Positions 1 through 13,946 of a DNA stretch of 64,000 nt are shown here, piece after piece. The notes beneath the pieces were generated by a model. That model was given only the letters and a program-made list of their open reading frames with translations. It did no database searches and was not told the origin of the DNA. Origin of the DNA: Eulemur rufifrons (Eukaryota > Chordata > Mammalia > Primates > Lemuridae); NCBI RefSeq assembly GCF_041146395.1, contig NC_091006.1:11600001-11664000 (forward strand). Direction: 5' to 3'. The position numbers and the translations under genes are program-made. The stretch's first letter is position 1, and the number at the start of each line of letters is the position of its first letter.

Positions 1-8
1 GGTAATAC

Positions 9-652
9 TATTACAGCCCGAACAGGGTCCCCTGCCCACCGCCCAGTGAAGGCGGATATGCTGAGACAGCAGGGCTTGCAGCGGAGAAAGAGTTTTATGT
101 TGCAAGGCGCCAGGTGAGGAGATGGCAGTAATTTCACAAATCCATCTCCCCAAGAATTTGGGAGAAAGGGCTTTTAAAGATAGTTTGGGGACAAAGGGCT
201 AGGGAATTGGGTCTGCTGATTGGTGGGGGATGAACTCATAGGGTTGGGAAACAGAGATTGTCTTCCCAGTTGGGAGATTTCCTGGGTAGGGGGGTCTCAA
301 GGCTGTTGGATCCGTTTCCACACCTATCCACAGGTCTGGTTGGCATCAGTGGGCACCCTCTCTGTCCCCCAGAATGCAGAGTCTGAAAAATCCCTCGAAG
401 ACCCAGTTTGGGGCACAAGTCTTGGGATTTGCGACAGAAATGTTATCTATAGAAATAGTGGGGCAGTCACCAACCTTGCGCCTGTCAGGGAGGATGGTGT
501 CATTAAGCAGTGACCAGTTACAGCAGCAAGGAAGTTAGGGAACAATGGCTGGTTAACTTCTGGCTATATCTATTGTTTTATAAAAATCAGACTTTGATTA
601 CTATTAATATTTATACCTTGTGGCTCTACATTATTTTAATACGACGGTTTCA
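9..652 (-). mobile_element. Solo LTR of an endogenous retrovirus (ERV1-like), copy 1
   Basis: Read on the minus strand, this LTR begins with TGAAAC (at 652) and ends in TGTAATA (at 9), a decayed TG...CA pair. A second copy of the same LTR lies inverted at 5558-6224. Flanking tetranucleotides are ATAC (5-8) and ATAG (653-656), an imperfect 4-bp target duplication. No internal retroviral genes are attached, so this is a solo LTR. The family name is not assignable by eye. Confidence 0.75.
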
Positions 653-656
653 ATAG

Positions 657-1034
657 GTATACCACCGAGTCTCGAAATTGATGGGGAGTGATGTGGCAGC
701 AAAAGTCTTTTGAGTGGCCTCTCTTCCTTGTGTCCTGATTGGTAGTTAAACGAATCTAAGTAAAAATCTGGCTCAGCGTTGGGGGCCAACTTTTCTAATT
801 TTGGCGCGGTTGCAAGTCATCACCTCTGGGGGGTGCCAGGGCGGGCAGTTGGGATGGTGTTAAAGGAGAACGGAAGTTTCTGCAGCAGGGAGCTGGCTGA
901 TAGGAGAAATCAGATAGGATTGCAGAATGCAGAAGTAAAGGTTATTGAGCATTGAGTGAGCGTGTCACCAAACTGTCCCGCTGTGATCCTGTTTATATAA
1001 GCTGTCTATAGAGAGTATACTTTCTCATCTCCCT
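657..1034. other. Unique-looking sequence between LTR and ancient repeat
   Basis: No gene, long open frame or recognisable repeat is seen in this stretch. Confidence 0.4.
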
Positions 1035-1860
<826 letters not shown>

Positions 1861-2144
1861 CTATGGTGCATCCAAACTGGCCTAACCAGTTTTACAAACG
1901 CCATACGTGTTACCCAATGGACTCCTTTGAACCCTTATATTGCTTTGTTTCTTGGAGTTTTTTGGTGTCATTGATCTTTCCTTTTGCCTTGACATTCTTC
2001 TGCTGGTGTCTAGGGTCCATTGTGATTTTCTCTTCCCCTCCAAGTTCTTTCCTTCTGATTATGATTGATTCCCTGAGAACACACAAGATTATGCTTCTGC
2101 CCACTGACCAGCTGAATAATAAGTTTTTCTTATTATAATAATAG

Positions 2145-2350
2145 CTTCCAATAACTGAGCATAACCACGTGCCTCATACCACCACTACTCTTATCCCTCC
2201 AGCTGCATGATCTCACTCGACGTGACAACCACCCCATGGCGTAGGCTTCAATATACCCATTTTAAGGGTGAGGAAACTGAGTCTCAGCGAGATGAAATAA
2301 ATTGCCTAAAGGTCATGCAGCTCATAGGTAGAATCTGAAGCAGGCATTCT
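2145..2350 (-). repeat. MIR SINE, antisense
   Basis: Contains the reversed MIR core: 'cccattttaagggtgaggaaactgag' followed by a 'catgcagctcataggtag' remnant. Old and diverged. Confidence 0.65.
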
Positions 2351-2860
2351 GGCCCCAGAATCTGTACTTTCACATTTTTGAAAAAACATTTTACTTTTAT
2401 TTTCCAGTTTCTGAAGCAAAAAAAAAAAAGAAAGAAAGAAAGAAAGAAAAGAAATCAGAATTCACTGCACAGTAAACCCAGTTTTTTGTTATCTAACATT
2501 TTATCAAGCCTGACATTTGGAAAAATATAAGATGACTCAATGTAGTTGTTTTAAAACTTCCTCTTTTAGAACATTTTTCTTTAGAGAGAAAATGGCCCAC
2601 ACATATGTCCATATACTCATGTCCTCTAATGAGCTGTCTTCTTTTATTATTTTAGTGTCTGGTATGACTGACATATTACTGCCTCTCTCTTGAGAGGATC
2701 GGATGATTATAGCTAGAGTCACCAACTTCACCACTGAGGAATAAAATTCAACTTTGTTCAACTAAAATACACGATCATCCATCACATAAAATTCAATGCA
2801 ATGTGTAGTTTAGAAAACAAAATTTTGGCAATAATTTAGGATGTGTTCTAACTGTGGGGG
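2351..2860. other. AT-rich intergenic DNA with a GAAA tract
   Basis: Holds a short (GAAA)n tract around 2430-2455 and otherwise AT-rich unique sequence. No gene is supported. Confidence 0.4.
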
Positions 2861-2869
2861 AACATTCTA

Positions 2870-3365
2870 GAACAGCATTGTCTAACAGAAACAAATACAA
2901 GCTATTTAGGTAATTTAAAATTTTAGTAGCTGTATTAAACAAACAAAAAGAAAAGGATGAGGCCAAGCATAGTGGAGTGTACCTGTATCCCAGCTACTCA
3001 GGAGCCTGAAGTGGGAGGATTGCTTAAGCACAGGAGTTCGAGGCCAGCCTGGGCAACATAGCAAGACCCTGTCTCTAAAAAAAAAAACAAACAAAAAAAC
3101 AAACAAACAAAAGAAAAGAGTGAAATTAATTTTAATAATATATTTTATTTAATTCACTATATTTAAAATACTGTCTTTTAAATAGGTAATCAATAAACAA
3201 TTATTAAGGAGATATTTTGAATTTCTTTTTAAACTAAGTGTTTGAAATCCAGGGTGCATTTTATACTCACAGCCCATTTCAATTTGGAAAAGCCACCTTA
3301 GCCATTAATGTAACGCTTGAAATGTGGCTAATGGCTGTCACATTGGACATCATGGAACTAGAAAC
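2870..3365 (+). mobile_element. hAT-Charlie-type DNA transposon remnant (MER5/MER20 group)
   Basis: Non-coding element with the 'cattgtctaacagaaa...' start and the '..gtggctaatggctgtcacattggaca' end shared by other copies in this window (27250, 28240, 51530). A free left Alu monomer has inserted into it at 2957-3112. Confidence 0.6.
2957..3112 (+). mobile_element. Free left Alu monomer (FLAM-like SINE)
   Basis: A 7SL-derived monomer of about 155 bp with an A-rich (AAAC)n tail. Similar flanks (aaaagaaaaggatg before, aaaagaaaagagtg after) look like a target-site duplication. It sits inside a hAT remnant, so it is the younger of the two. Confidence 0.85.
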
Positions 3366-3639
3366 TACCTGGAAATGTTTGGGAACATAATTAGCCTGTG
3401 CTGTTGGGTTTTTCCATCTCAGAGAGAGAGAGAGAGAAATGGCTGAGATTGCATGGTAGGACCTTGGAAACTCACAACAGCTACAGAAACATTTCTGCTA
3501 AATTAATCAAAATGCATTATTGAATTCTCAATTCCTGGAAAGCGAGCTGTCTTGTTCCAGATGTGACAGCTTAATCTTAAGCAATTAAGAGACTCTGGAA
3601 GTGAGAAAAGTTCATTACTACTAGGTGATATCATATTTT

Positions 3640-3850
3640 GGGTAAATGTTTACTGAGTATAATATGCATACAGAAAAGTGCTCACATCATGAAACTGACT
3701 CAATAAATTTTCACAAGCTGAGCACTCCTGTGTAATCAGCACCCACATCAAGAAACAGAACTTGAACAGCCCCCAGAAGTTCGCTTTGTCCTCTCTTCCA
3801 GGCTGTCCCCCACCAATGATGATCACTAACCTAACTTCTTTGTGTTTGTG
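3640..3850 (-). mobile_element. Old L1 3' end fragment
   Basis: Phrases such as 'ctcaataaattttcacaagctgagcac' and 'agcacccacatcaagaaacagaac' match antisense 3' ends of old mammalian L1s. Confidence 0.5.
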
Positions 3851-3935
3851 TGTTCCAATAAAACTTTATTTGCAAAACAGGCAGTGGGCTGGATTGGGCA
3901 CATGGGCGACCTCTGATTGATAGGTTAGTGCTGAT
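3851..3935 (-). mobile_element. hAT-type MITE fragment
   Basis: The segment with 'ttccaataaaactttatttgcaaaacaggcag' is the same short DNA-transposon family as the fuller copies at 28808-29030 and 46030-46225. Confidence 0.5.
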
Positions 3936-4229
3936 GGTAGAAGATGTTGTCACAGAACTGAGCTCACCAATAGCATTGAGGGTGATAAAATTCTGAAGTA
4001 ATAGAAGCCAGGCAGTGGCATTTAAAAATCAGAAGCAAAGTGAATGCAATTATCCAATAGGGCCTGACTTGCAGAGAGGTTTGGAGATGGTTAATAAAAA
4101 ACTGTGTACAGAAGGGCGAGGTGGATGGGGAGCCTACAAAGGTTTTGCTCAATTTATACAATCAAGAGAAATCAAAAATAGATCTTCAAGAGACTAGGAG
4201 AAGCTGCCCTAATATACAATCATGGTGCC

Positions 4230-4695
4230 CTGCCCATTTAAAAAATTATTGTGGGTACATAATGATTGTATATCTTTGTAGGGTACATGTGATGTTTTGA
4301 AACAGGCATACAATGTGAATTCATCAAATCAGGCTAATTGGCGTATCCATCACTGCAGGCATTTATCATTTCTTTGTAATCACTAACCTGACTTCTGACA
4401 CCATTGATTAATTTTGCTTGTTTTTGTACTTCATAAATGGAATCACGCAGTATAGTCTACTTTTGAATAACTGCTTTCTGTTGCCCAACATAATGTTTGT
4501 GAAATTGATCCATGTTTTGTGTTTAAGTGTAGATCATTCATTCTCATCGTGTAATATTCTACTGTGTGATATATCCATTTATCCATTCTGTTGTTAATGG
4601 CTATTTGGGCAGCTTCCAGTTTCTGGTTATTACAAATGAATGCTGTGAATTATAAACCATGCTGTGAACATTGAGTACGTGTCTTTTGGTGCCCA
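4230..4695 (-). mobile_element. L1 3' UTR fragment, antisense
   Basis: Contains 'ttattgtgggtacata', 'aatggaatcacgcagtatag' and 'tattctactgtgtgatatatccatttatcc', all hallmark antisense L1 3' sequence. Confidence 0.7.
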
Positions 4696-4696
4696 T

Positions 4697-6478
4697 AGAT
4701 GGAGGTATTCAGAAAATTCATGGAAAATGCATACTATGAAAAAAACCATGCAAGGATTTAAAAAATGTTTTGTGCCAAAAGAAACTCGTACTAACTTGTT
4801 ATAAGATGTCTGAACAGGACCTAGTTGGAGGCATTAAGAAGGATAAGGCATCAGTTTGAAAAGTGTCCCTATCAGAGCAACATGAATTCTGCTAAAATTG
4901 AAGCAAGAACAAACATCAAATTGATGGTGAAGCCTGGGTGGAAGAATGGTGAAATCATTGATGCTTTACAAAAAATTTATGGGGACTCAAAGAAATGCCT
5001 CAAAGAAATCAGTAGCTTACAAACGTATGACTCATTTTAAGAAGAGATGAAATGATGTTGAAGATGATCTTGCAGCAGCAGATCACCCACATCAATTTGC
5101 AAGGAAAAAATTAATCTTGGTGCCCTAACTGACGAGGATTGAAACCAGCAGAAACAATAGCCAACACTATAGGCACCTCAATTGGTTCAGCTCACACAAT
5201 TCTGACTGCAAAGTTAGAAGTTGAGCAAACTTTCCACTCATTGGGTGCCAAAACCATTGGACCTAGGTCAGCTGCAGACAAGAGCAGAGCTTCCAATGGA
5301 AATGTTAAACAAGGGAGATCAAGATCCTGAAGCACTTGTTCAAAGAATTGTAACAGGAGACAAATCATGCCTTTCCCAGTATGATCCAGAAGACAAAGCA
5401 CAATCAAAGCCATGGCTACTAAGAGGTGGATGTGTCCAGTCAAAGCAAAAGTGGACCAGTCAAGAGCAAAGGTCATGGCAACAGTTTTAGGAGATGCTCA
5501 AGGCATTTTGCTTGTTGGCTATCTTGAGGGCCAAAGAACGATCACATCTGCTTATTATGAAACTGTCCGTATTAAAATAATGTAGAGCCACAAGGTATAA
5601 ATAGTAATCAAAACCTGATTTTTATAAATGTATAGACATAGCCAGAAGTTAACCAGCCATTGCTCCCTAACTTCCTTGTTTCTATAACTGGTCACTGCTT
5701 AATGGCACCATCCTCCCTGACAGGTGCAAGGCTTGTGACTCCCCCTACTGCTTCTACAGATAACATTGCTGTTGTAAGTCCTAAGACTTGTGACTCTATA
5801 GATAACATTGCTGTTGTGAGTCCTAAGACTGGACTTTGAAGTAGTTTTCAGACTCTGCATTCTGGGGGCTGGGGGGTACCCACTGATGCCAACCAGACCC
5901 ATTGACAGGTGTGGAAATGGATCCAACAGCCTTGAGACGCCCCCCTACCCAGGAACTCTCCCAACTGAGAAGATAATCTCTGCTTCCCAACCCTATGAGT
6001 TCATCCCCCACCAACCAGCAGACCCAATTCCCTAGCCCTTCGCCCTCAAATTATCTTTAAAAGCCTTTTCTTCCAAATTCTTGGAGAGATAGATTTGAGA
6101 AATTACTCTCATCTCCTCACCCGGTGCCTTGTGAAATAAAACTCTTTCTCTGCTGCAACCCCTGCTATCTCAGCGTATTGGGCTTCCCTGGGCGTGAGCA
6201 AGGGACCCAGATTGGGCTGTAACAATTACGAGACTGTTTTTGAGAAAGTTAGCCAAAGCTTTAGCAGAAAAACATGCGGAGAGCTGCACCAGAGCGTCCT
6301 TCCTCACCACGACAATACTCCTGATCATTCCTCTCATCAAACAAGGGCAATTTTGTGAGTCTTGATGGGAAATCATTAAGCATCCACCTTACAGTCCTGA
6401 TTGGGCTCTTTTTGTGTCCTAATCCTAAAAAATCTTTAAGGGGCACCCATTTTTCTTGAGTTAATAATGTGAAAAAGG
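4697..6478 (+). mobile_element. Decayed mariner (Tc1/mariner) transposon with a nested LTR
   Basis: Remnant of a mariner-type transposase gene. Around 5345-5400 one frame reads VTGDKSCLSQYDPEDKAQ, the region around the first catalytic Asp. After a solo LTR (5558-6224) the frame resumes near 6229 and reads through an HHDNTPDHSSHQT segment, the second Asp region. Multiple stops and frameshifts show it is dead. The coding remnant ends at about 6478, where an Alu begins. The order of insertion is therefore mariner first, LTR and Alu later. Confidence 0.8.
5558..6224 (+). mobile_element. Solo LTR of an endogenous retrovirus (ERV1-like), copy 2
   Basis: LTR of 667 bp starting TGAAAC and ending GTAACA, with an exact 4-bp target duplication ATTA at 5554-5557 and 6225-6228. 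It interrupts a mariner transposase remnant; removing it and one ATTA restores a continuous transposon frame. An AATAAA lies near 6135 at the LTR R/U5 position. Compared with copy 1 (9-652, opposite strand) it has an extra 42-bp tandem unit at 5758-5830. No retroviral genes are attached. Confidence 0.85.
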
Positions 6479-6479
6479 G

Positions 6480-6767
6480 CTCAGTGGCTTACGCCTGTAA
6501 TCCTAGCACTCTGAGAGGCCAAGGCGGAAGGATTGCTTGAACTCGGAGTTCAAGACCAGCCTGAACAAGAGAGAGACCCCATCTCTACTAAAAATAAAAA
6601 AATTAGCTGGGCACAGTGGCTGGCGCCCATAGTCCCAGCTACTTGCAAGGCTGAGGCAGGAGGATCGCTTGAATCCAGGAGTTTGAAGTTGCAGTGAGCT
6701 AGGATGACACCACTGCACTCTTGCCAGGCTGATAGAGCAAGACTCTGTCTCAAAGAAAAAAAAAAAA
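6480..6767 (+). mobile_element. Alu SINE, full dimer without the lemur insertion
   Basis: Sense-strand Alu ending in poly-A at about 6756-6767. The right monomer lacks the extra segment seen in most copies here, so it is an older or different subfamily. It truncates the mariner remnant on its left and abuts an L1 fragment on its right. Confidence 0.9.
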
Positions 6768-6875
6768 GATTACATTGAATCTATAGATTGCTTTGAGTAT
6801 TGCCATCTTAACAATATTAAGTCTCTTAATCTGTGAACATGTGATGTGCTTCCATTTACGTCTTGGCGTCCTTAC
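6768..6875 (-). mobile_element. L1 fragment, antisense
   Basis: The sequence 'attgaatctatagattgctttgag' followed by 'taacaatattaagtct' is typical antisense L1. Confidence 0.6.
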
Positions 6876-7202
6876 CTTCCCTGTCCCACTTCCTGACTCC
6901 CCAGTAGCTTTTTCCTGGGAACCACCTTCCAATAAATTACTCCTACAGGAATCCCATCCTGAGGTCTGCTTTGGAACCCAGCCCAAGACCAGGAAATCTC
7001 CGACTGTCAGGGAAGGGTGAGGTCGAAAAGGTGAAGTGGGGAAAAGGGAAGATTGATCATTGAGTGGCTCCCACAGCAACCCTGAAACTGCCAGTAGGAC
7101 GGGAGGACTTGGCTGGAGGAAGTCACCAGAGTGCTGGGCCACCCTTGTGGACCTGCATGGCCTCTCTGTGCCTGGGAGTTTTCCAGAAGCTCAGGATGAG
7201 AG

Positions 7203-7324
7203 CCTCTGCAGGAGGATCGCTTGAGCCCAGGAGCTCGAGGCTGCTGTGAGCTGTGATTGTGCCACTGCACTCCAGCCGGGGCAGGAGAGAGAGGCCCTGT
7301 CTCTTAAATAAAAAAAAAAAAAAA
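7203..7324 (+). mobile_element. Right Alu monomer (FRAM-like)
   Basis: About 120 bp from 'caggaggatcgcttgagcc' to a poly-A tail. It represents only the right half of an Alu. Confidence 0.8.
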
Positions 7325-8568
7325 AGGAAAGAAAGCCCCTGTATGGCCCCCCAAATCTCTGTCTCTGATAGCCTTTCTTGGGAGATATTTTGGGGCATAG
7401 AACCCTCATTCTGCTCTCCTGGTGAGAGTGAATTTTGTCTGAGCTATTTTCTGCTTAAAATTTGCAGCAGAGACTGGGGGACCCCATTTGCCTCCCTGTC
7501 CCTGAATCCTAGAGGACAACCCAGACCCACGGGACTCCCAAGACTCATTTTCCCTCATCGCCCACGTTCCTTCCTTTAAATACCACAACCCAGGTCACAC
7601 AGAGACCGTCCCCAAATCAGAAAAATGGCAAAATCAAAGAGAGAGCTGAGGGCGGGGCGTTTCCTGTTGTCTCCCCTTTTTACCTTCTCGGTCACTCTTT
7701 GATACCCGTCATCTCTTCCTATCATCCCCTCCCACCCCGTCACCTCCCATCTCTCGTGACCTCTTTTTCTGGGTCTCTTCTCTGCCCTCTCTCTAAAGAC
7801 GGCATTCTGATCAATGTCCTCACAAGTATACAGTTTCCTCTAAGCACCTCTCTAGTTGCATGTGTATATTTTGATAAGATTCTTATGCTTTTGTAAGTAA
7901 TCCATTTTTTTCCTTTCTGGAGTCTTTTGTGATTTTCTCCCGTTCTTGGATATTTTGAAATATGACTAATATTTGTTTGGTTTCGTTATTTCCCCCCTGA
8001 ATCTATCTTGTGCATCATGCAGCAAACATTTCAGTGTGAAGGATTGGGTCCTTAGTCCTCAGAAATTCTTAGCTAATTTTTTTTTTTTTTTGCATACTGT
8101 TTCCTTAGTTACGCTCTCTTTGCCCTTTCTCAGGGAGATTCCACTGGATGGAAGTTGGAACTTTTATTTATATCATTCACATATCTGGAATTTTTTCCTT
8201 TCCGTTTCCCTCTCTCTGTCCCTTCCTGATGCTTCAGGGATAGTATTGTCCCCTTGCTCGTTCATTTTTCAGCTTTATCTATTCTGCTCTTCTTCACAGC
8301 TAGTGAGTTCTTCATTTCAATAATTATACTTTTCCTATCCCTTATCTCCAGTTAGGTTCTGCTTCATAACTTCCTCTTCTTGCTTCAAGTTGGCAATATC
8401 CTCCCTTATTTCTCTAAGGATACTTATTATGCTTATTTTACGTGCCTTGTTAGCTCTACTTCATTGGGTATAGTTTTTCCTAAGCCCAGTTGAGATATTT
8501 AAGCCTCCTGGGCATGCTGAAAATTTTGTGCTTCAGAAAATGTAACAATTCAGTGCTCCTTAAACATG

Positions 8569-8611
<43 letters not shown>

Positions 8612-8690
8612 TTGAGTATTGATTTAGAGGTAAAGTAGAGAAACTGGTTTCTATTAATTAAAAAAGAAAAACTATGGGCAAAAAGAGAAT
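7325..8690. other. Intergenic DNA, T-rich, with a (TA)n tract
   Basis: No gene is supported. A (TA)n microsatellite occupies about 8575-8610, and a poly-T run lies near 8080-8092. The open frames here are short and lack codon character. Confidence 0.45.
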
Positions 8691-8699
8691 TCCTACTTC

Positions 8700-9545
8700 T
8701 GGCCAGAGCAGAAATGAGTTTCTGGCAAAAATGATTGTCAAGGGTTGTCCTTGTGTGGTGGACACTGTTGACGCCCTTCCATACAACCCCTTGGCCTGCC
8801 CAGGGTCACCTGCAGCTGGGGCTGGCAGTTTCCAGCCCATGGGCAGCCTCTCCACCTCTCAACCCAGCACCCACATCTCTGGCACCACTGAACCTACCTG
8901 GACCCCAGATGCATCCCAAAAGCGTGGGGGAGTTTGATGTCCCATGGGGCAACTCTTTCCCAAAGGAGGGTGGGAGTTGCTGCATCAACGCCCCAGCCTC
9001 CTCATCCTCCCGTGGGAAGATGCCAAGGCGTGTTCTGCCTGGTTTGTCCGAGGATCCCCCAGCAGGATGGAGCCGCAGTTGCCCCTACCTGCAGCCCACT
9101 AATTAACACACCCTCTATTGGCTTTTTTTTTTTTTGTTTGAGATGGAGTCTCTGTCACCTGGGCTAGAGTGCCGTGGCGTCAGCCTAGCTCATAGCAACC
9201 TCAAACTCCTGTCAAGCAATTCTCCTGCCTTAGTCTCCCAAGTAGCTGGGACTACAGGTGTACACCACCATGCCTGGCTAATTTTTCTATTTTTAGTAGA
9301 GACGGGGTCTCGCTCTTGCTCAGGCTGGTCTCAAACTCTTGACCTCAAGTGATCTTCCCACCTCGGCCTCCCAGAGTGCTAGGATTACAGGTGTGAGCCA
9401 CCGCGCCCGGCCCCTTTATTGGCTTTTCTTTATTCTCTGACTCGGTTCTCTATTAAATCCCTCCTGTTTGCTGGTCACCTCCCAGATAAACTGCCATCAC
9501 TGAAGTCGTTGTCTCAGAATCTGCTTTTGGGGAAACCCAAGCAAA
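8700..9545 (+). mobile_element. Possible ancient LTR, split by an Alu
   Basis: The end segment (9412-9545), with 'cacctcccagataaactgcc' and 'ttgtctcagaatctgcttttgggg', resembles the 3' part of ERVL-class LTRs. It is interrupted by the Alu at 9122-9411. The left boundary is uncertain. Confidence 0.35.
9122..9411 (-). mobile_element. Alu SINE without the extra segment
   Basis: Antisense Alu flanked by ccctctattggctttt (9111 on) and a matching ccctttattggctttt at its 3' side (9411 on), a clear target-site duplication with one mismatch. Confidence 0.95.
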
Positions 9546-10149
9546 ACTGCCATTCTTCTGCAGATCTTGTTCTATTTTCATTTTTCTCATGTGGTATCCA
9601 CCCCCGCCCCCCGCCCCCGACCTTGTCATCTTCTCGGAGGGCATATTAAACAGTTGAAAGTGAAAGAATAATATAAGTTGCTTATTTCCAAGAAAACCTC
9701 TCTGCTTTCATTTCAGATCTTCAGCTGATTGCAAATGCATGCGCCCACGGTCAAACTCATCCATAGAGACAGACCCCCGTTAAAAAAGGCGAGAGCTTAA
9801 AACATCTCCACAGGGGGGCGCCGTCTGCACGGTGAGAGCAGGACAGGGACGTTTGGACCAATTTCTCCTGGTGACGTTCTCATGCAGTGTGTCTTGGCCT
9901 TTAAGGTGATCAGAGATCACCTGGACATCTTGTTAAAATGCAGGTTCTATAATAATTCAGCAGGGGCAGGGCCTGAGATCTTGCATTCCTAACACACACC
10001 GGAGATGCCCAGAGGACTCTTACCAGATCCGGCAACCACACTTTGGGTAGGCAGGGGCTATGGCCTTAAAGTTGGACAACCAAAGAGAATGTCACCCCAC
10101 CCCACCCTGACTCATTTCTCCTTGTTCCCCAACCCAGCTCAGTTTATGA

Positions 10150-10477
10150 TCTTTTTTTTTTTTGAGACAGAGTCTCAGTCTGTTGCCCGGGCTAGAATGC
10201 CATGGCGTCAGCCTAGCTCACAGCAACCTCAAACTCCTGGGCTCAAGAGATCCTCCTGCCTCAGCCTTCCAAGTAGCTGGGACTACAGGCATGTGCCACC
10301 ACGCCTGGATAATTTTTTCTATATATTTTTAGTTGTCCAGCTAATTTCCTTCTATTTTTAGTAGAGATGGGGTCTTGCTCTTGCTCAGGCTGGTCTCGAA
10401 CTCCTGAGCTCAAACGATCCACCTGCCTCGGCCTCCCAGAGTGGTAGGATTACAGGTGTGAGCCACTGTGCCCAGCC
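10150..10477 (-). mobile_element. Alu SINE, strepsirrhine type
   Basis: Antisense Alu with poly-T at its left end and the extra 'tatatttttagttgtccagctaa' segment in the right half. Confidence 0.95.
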
Positions 10478-10509
10478 CTGCATTGTGTAAATTTTAGGCC
10501 CCTCAGGAC

Positions 10510-10779
10510 TACTTTTTTCTTTTCCTAAGAGGAGGTCTAGCTATGTTGTCCAAGCTGCATTCCAACTCCTGGGCTCAAGCAATCCTCTTGCCTCAGCCTC
10601 CCGAGTAGCTGAGACTACAAGCATGCACCACCACGCCCGGTTAATTTTTTCTATTTTTAGCAGAGACGGGGTTTTGCTCTTGGTCAGGCCGGTCTGGAAC
10701 TCCTGACCTCAAGCAATCCTCTCACCTCAGCCTCCCAGAGTGCTAGGATTACAGGTGTAAGCCACCGAGCCCCCGCCTG
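10510..10779 (-). mobile_element. Alu SINE, old copy
   Basis: Antisense and diverged Alu without the extra segment. It lies about 30 bp downstream of another Alu in the same orientation. Confidence 0.85.
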
Positions 10780-11578
10780 TAATAGAGTTTTAACAGGACA
10801 CAGAGTCACCCAGCTAAAACCTATGCTTTCCAGCCTCCCTTGCAGCTAGGTGTGGCTACATTCCAGCCAACGGGCTGTGAGTGGGAAGCAAAGTGTGACA
10901 TTTTTGAGTGTTACTTATTGGATGTCTCCCTTTCCCCTTCCTGTTGGCAGAGGAGGGGAGCTCAAACAGCCAACTTCGACCCCAAAGTGGAAACCGTGAG
11001 TTGAGCATGATACATGAGAAAGAAGTGAATTTGAATTTGAATTTAAGGTAAAAGTCAGAAGTGGCTCTCCTTGTGACCTCGTGTGTGTGCCCCGGGCTGT
11101 GGGAAGGGCACCTCATTATAATTCACACGAAGGCTCCAGGTGGGCTGACGGTGGCTCTGGAGCAGAGCTGTTCTGTTGGAATCCAGTACATGTGTTCTAC
11201 TTCCAGCCCATCTAGATTCGGACTCACTGTATTTCCAGCGCTCGGTGGCCACGTGTGTCTGGTGGCAGCACAGGTCTGCATCTTGGAGACAAGGATGAAG
11301 GGACACCAGCATAAATCATAGAGAATGGTGCGGACACACTCTGTCCGCAATTTCATTTCTAGAGAGTCATCTGCAATAAATATCTGTAAGTTCCAGGATA
11401 TATGTACAAGGGTGCTCGTGACGGTATAACCAAAACACTGGAAACTACCTAAAACTCTACCAATAGGGAAGTGATAAAACAAACACTTTTCAAACTAACA
11501 AAGGATTTATTGCACCGTTAACACAGAACCAGGGGTTTAAAATCTATTTGCAAAAAACATTCTAAAAACAGTGGTAAA
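10780..11578. other. Intergenic DNA, no gene seen
   Basis: Nothing beyond short open frames without conservation clues. Part of it (around 11330-11480) resembles the generic 3' part of an old L1, with 'aaacactggaaactacctaaa'. Confidence 0.4.
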
Positions 11579-11579
11579 A

Positions 11580-13059
<1,480 letters not shown>

Positions 13060-13060
<1 letters not shown>

Positions 13061-13815
13061 TTGTAAGTTTTGCAACTCATTGTAGTAGGACCCGTGGAGG
13101 GGTTCTGAGATATGGTTGCCAGATAAAATTTGAGTTTCAGATAAACAACAACAATGATACAATTTTTTTAGTATAAGTATGTGCCAGGCAATATTTGGGA
13201 TATGCTTATACTAAAAAATTATTTGTTGTTTCTTTTTATATTATTTATTTATTTATTTATTTTGAGACAGAGTCTCGCTCTTGCCCGGGCTAGAGTGCCG
13301 TGGTGTCAGCTTGGCTCACAGCAACCTCAAACTCCTGGGCTCAAGCAATCCTCCTGCCTCAGCCTCCCGAGTAGGTAGGACTACAGGCATGGGCCACCAT
13401 GCCCGGCTAATTTTTTCTATATGTGTTTTAGCTGTCCAAATAATTTCTTTCTATTTTTAGTAGAGACGGCGTCTCGCTCTTTCTCAGGCTGGTCTCGAAC
13501 TCCTGACCTTGAGCGATCCTCCCGCGTTGGCCTCCCAGAGTGCTAGGATTACAGGCGTGAGCCACCGCGCCCGGCCTTTGTTGTTTATTTGATATTCAAG
13601 GTTAACTGAGCATTGTGGCATTTGCGTGTGTGCTAAATCAGACAGCTGTGTTCTGAGCAGAGGGGTGTCTCGATCTGATTTGGATTTTAATAGCATCCCT
13701 CTGGTTGCTGGTGGAGATCAGACTCTATGGGGCAGTGAAGCGCCCAGGGGGGAGGCTACTGCAATGGTCCCAGCAAGAGGTGGTAGCCACTTGGATCAGG
13801 GTAATATGGCCGAGG
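13060..13815 (+). repeat. Composite ancient repeat with palindromic MITE, copy 1
   Basis: The host repeat (to 13101 and from 13658) belongs to an old unnamed family seen also at 36130-36866 and 57290-57800. It contains a palindromic MITE (MER53-like; 13110-13649), bounded by 8-bp gttctgag duplications at 13102-13109 and 13650-13657, as for hAT elements. The MITE is itself interrupted by an Alu. Confidence 0.65.
13232..13576 (-). mobile_element. Alu SINE, strepsirrhine type
   Basis: Antisense Alu with an (ATTT)n tail at 13240-13262. The exact 10-bp flanks tttgttgttt at 13222-13231 and 13577-13586 are its target-site duplication. It sits inside the palindromic MITE. Confidence 0.97.
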
Positions 13816-13946
13816 CAGTGAGGGGTTGACGGATTTGTGGATCTCTTTCAGCTTTTTAGATTTTAGATTTATGGATCTATTTTAGGCTCCTTAGTTTGTC
13901 ACACAGGGCTTTTCGCTACCAATGGGCACACTTGTTCTGTACCCTC

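Noticed and set aside
5221..5490. Possible functional mariner transposase exon
   Set aside because: The frame is broken on both sides by stops, frameshifts and an LTR; it is a fossil.
10150..10779. Short open frames with [20 protein letters not shown] text, here and at many other sites
   Set aside because: This is antisense or sense Alu translation, repeated at every Alu in the window.
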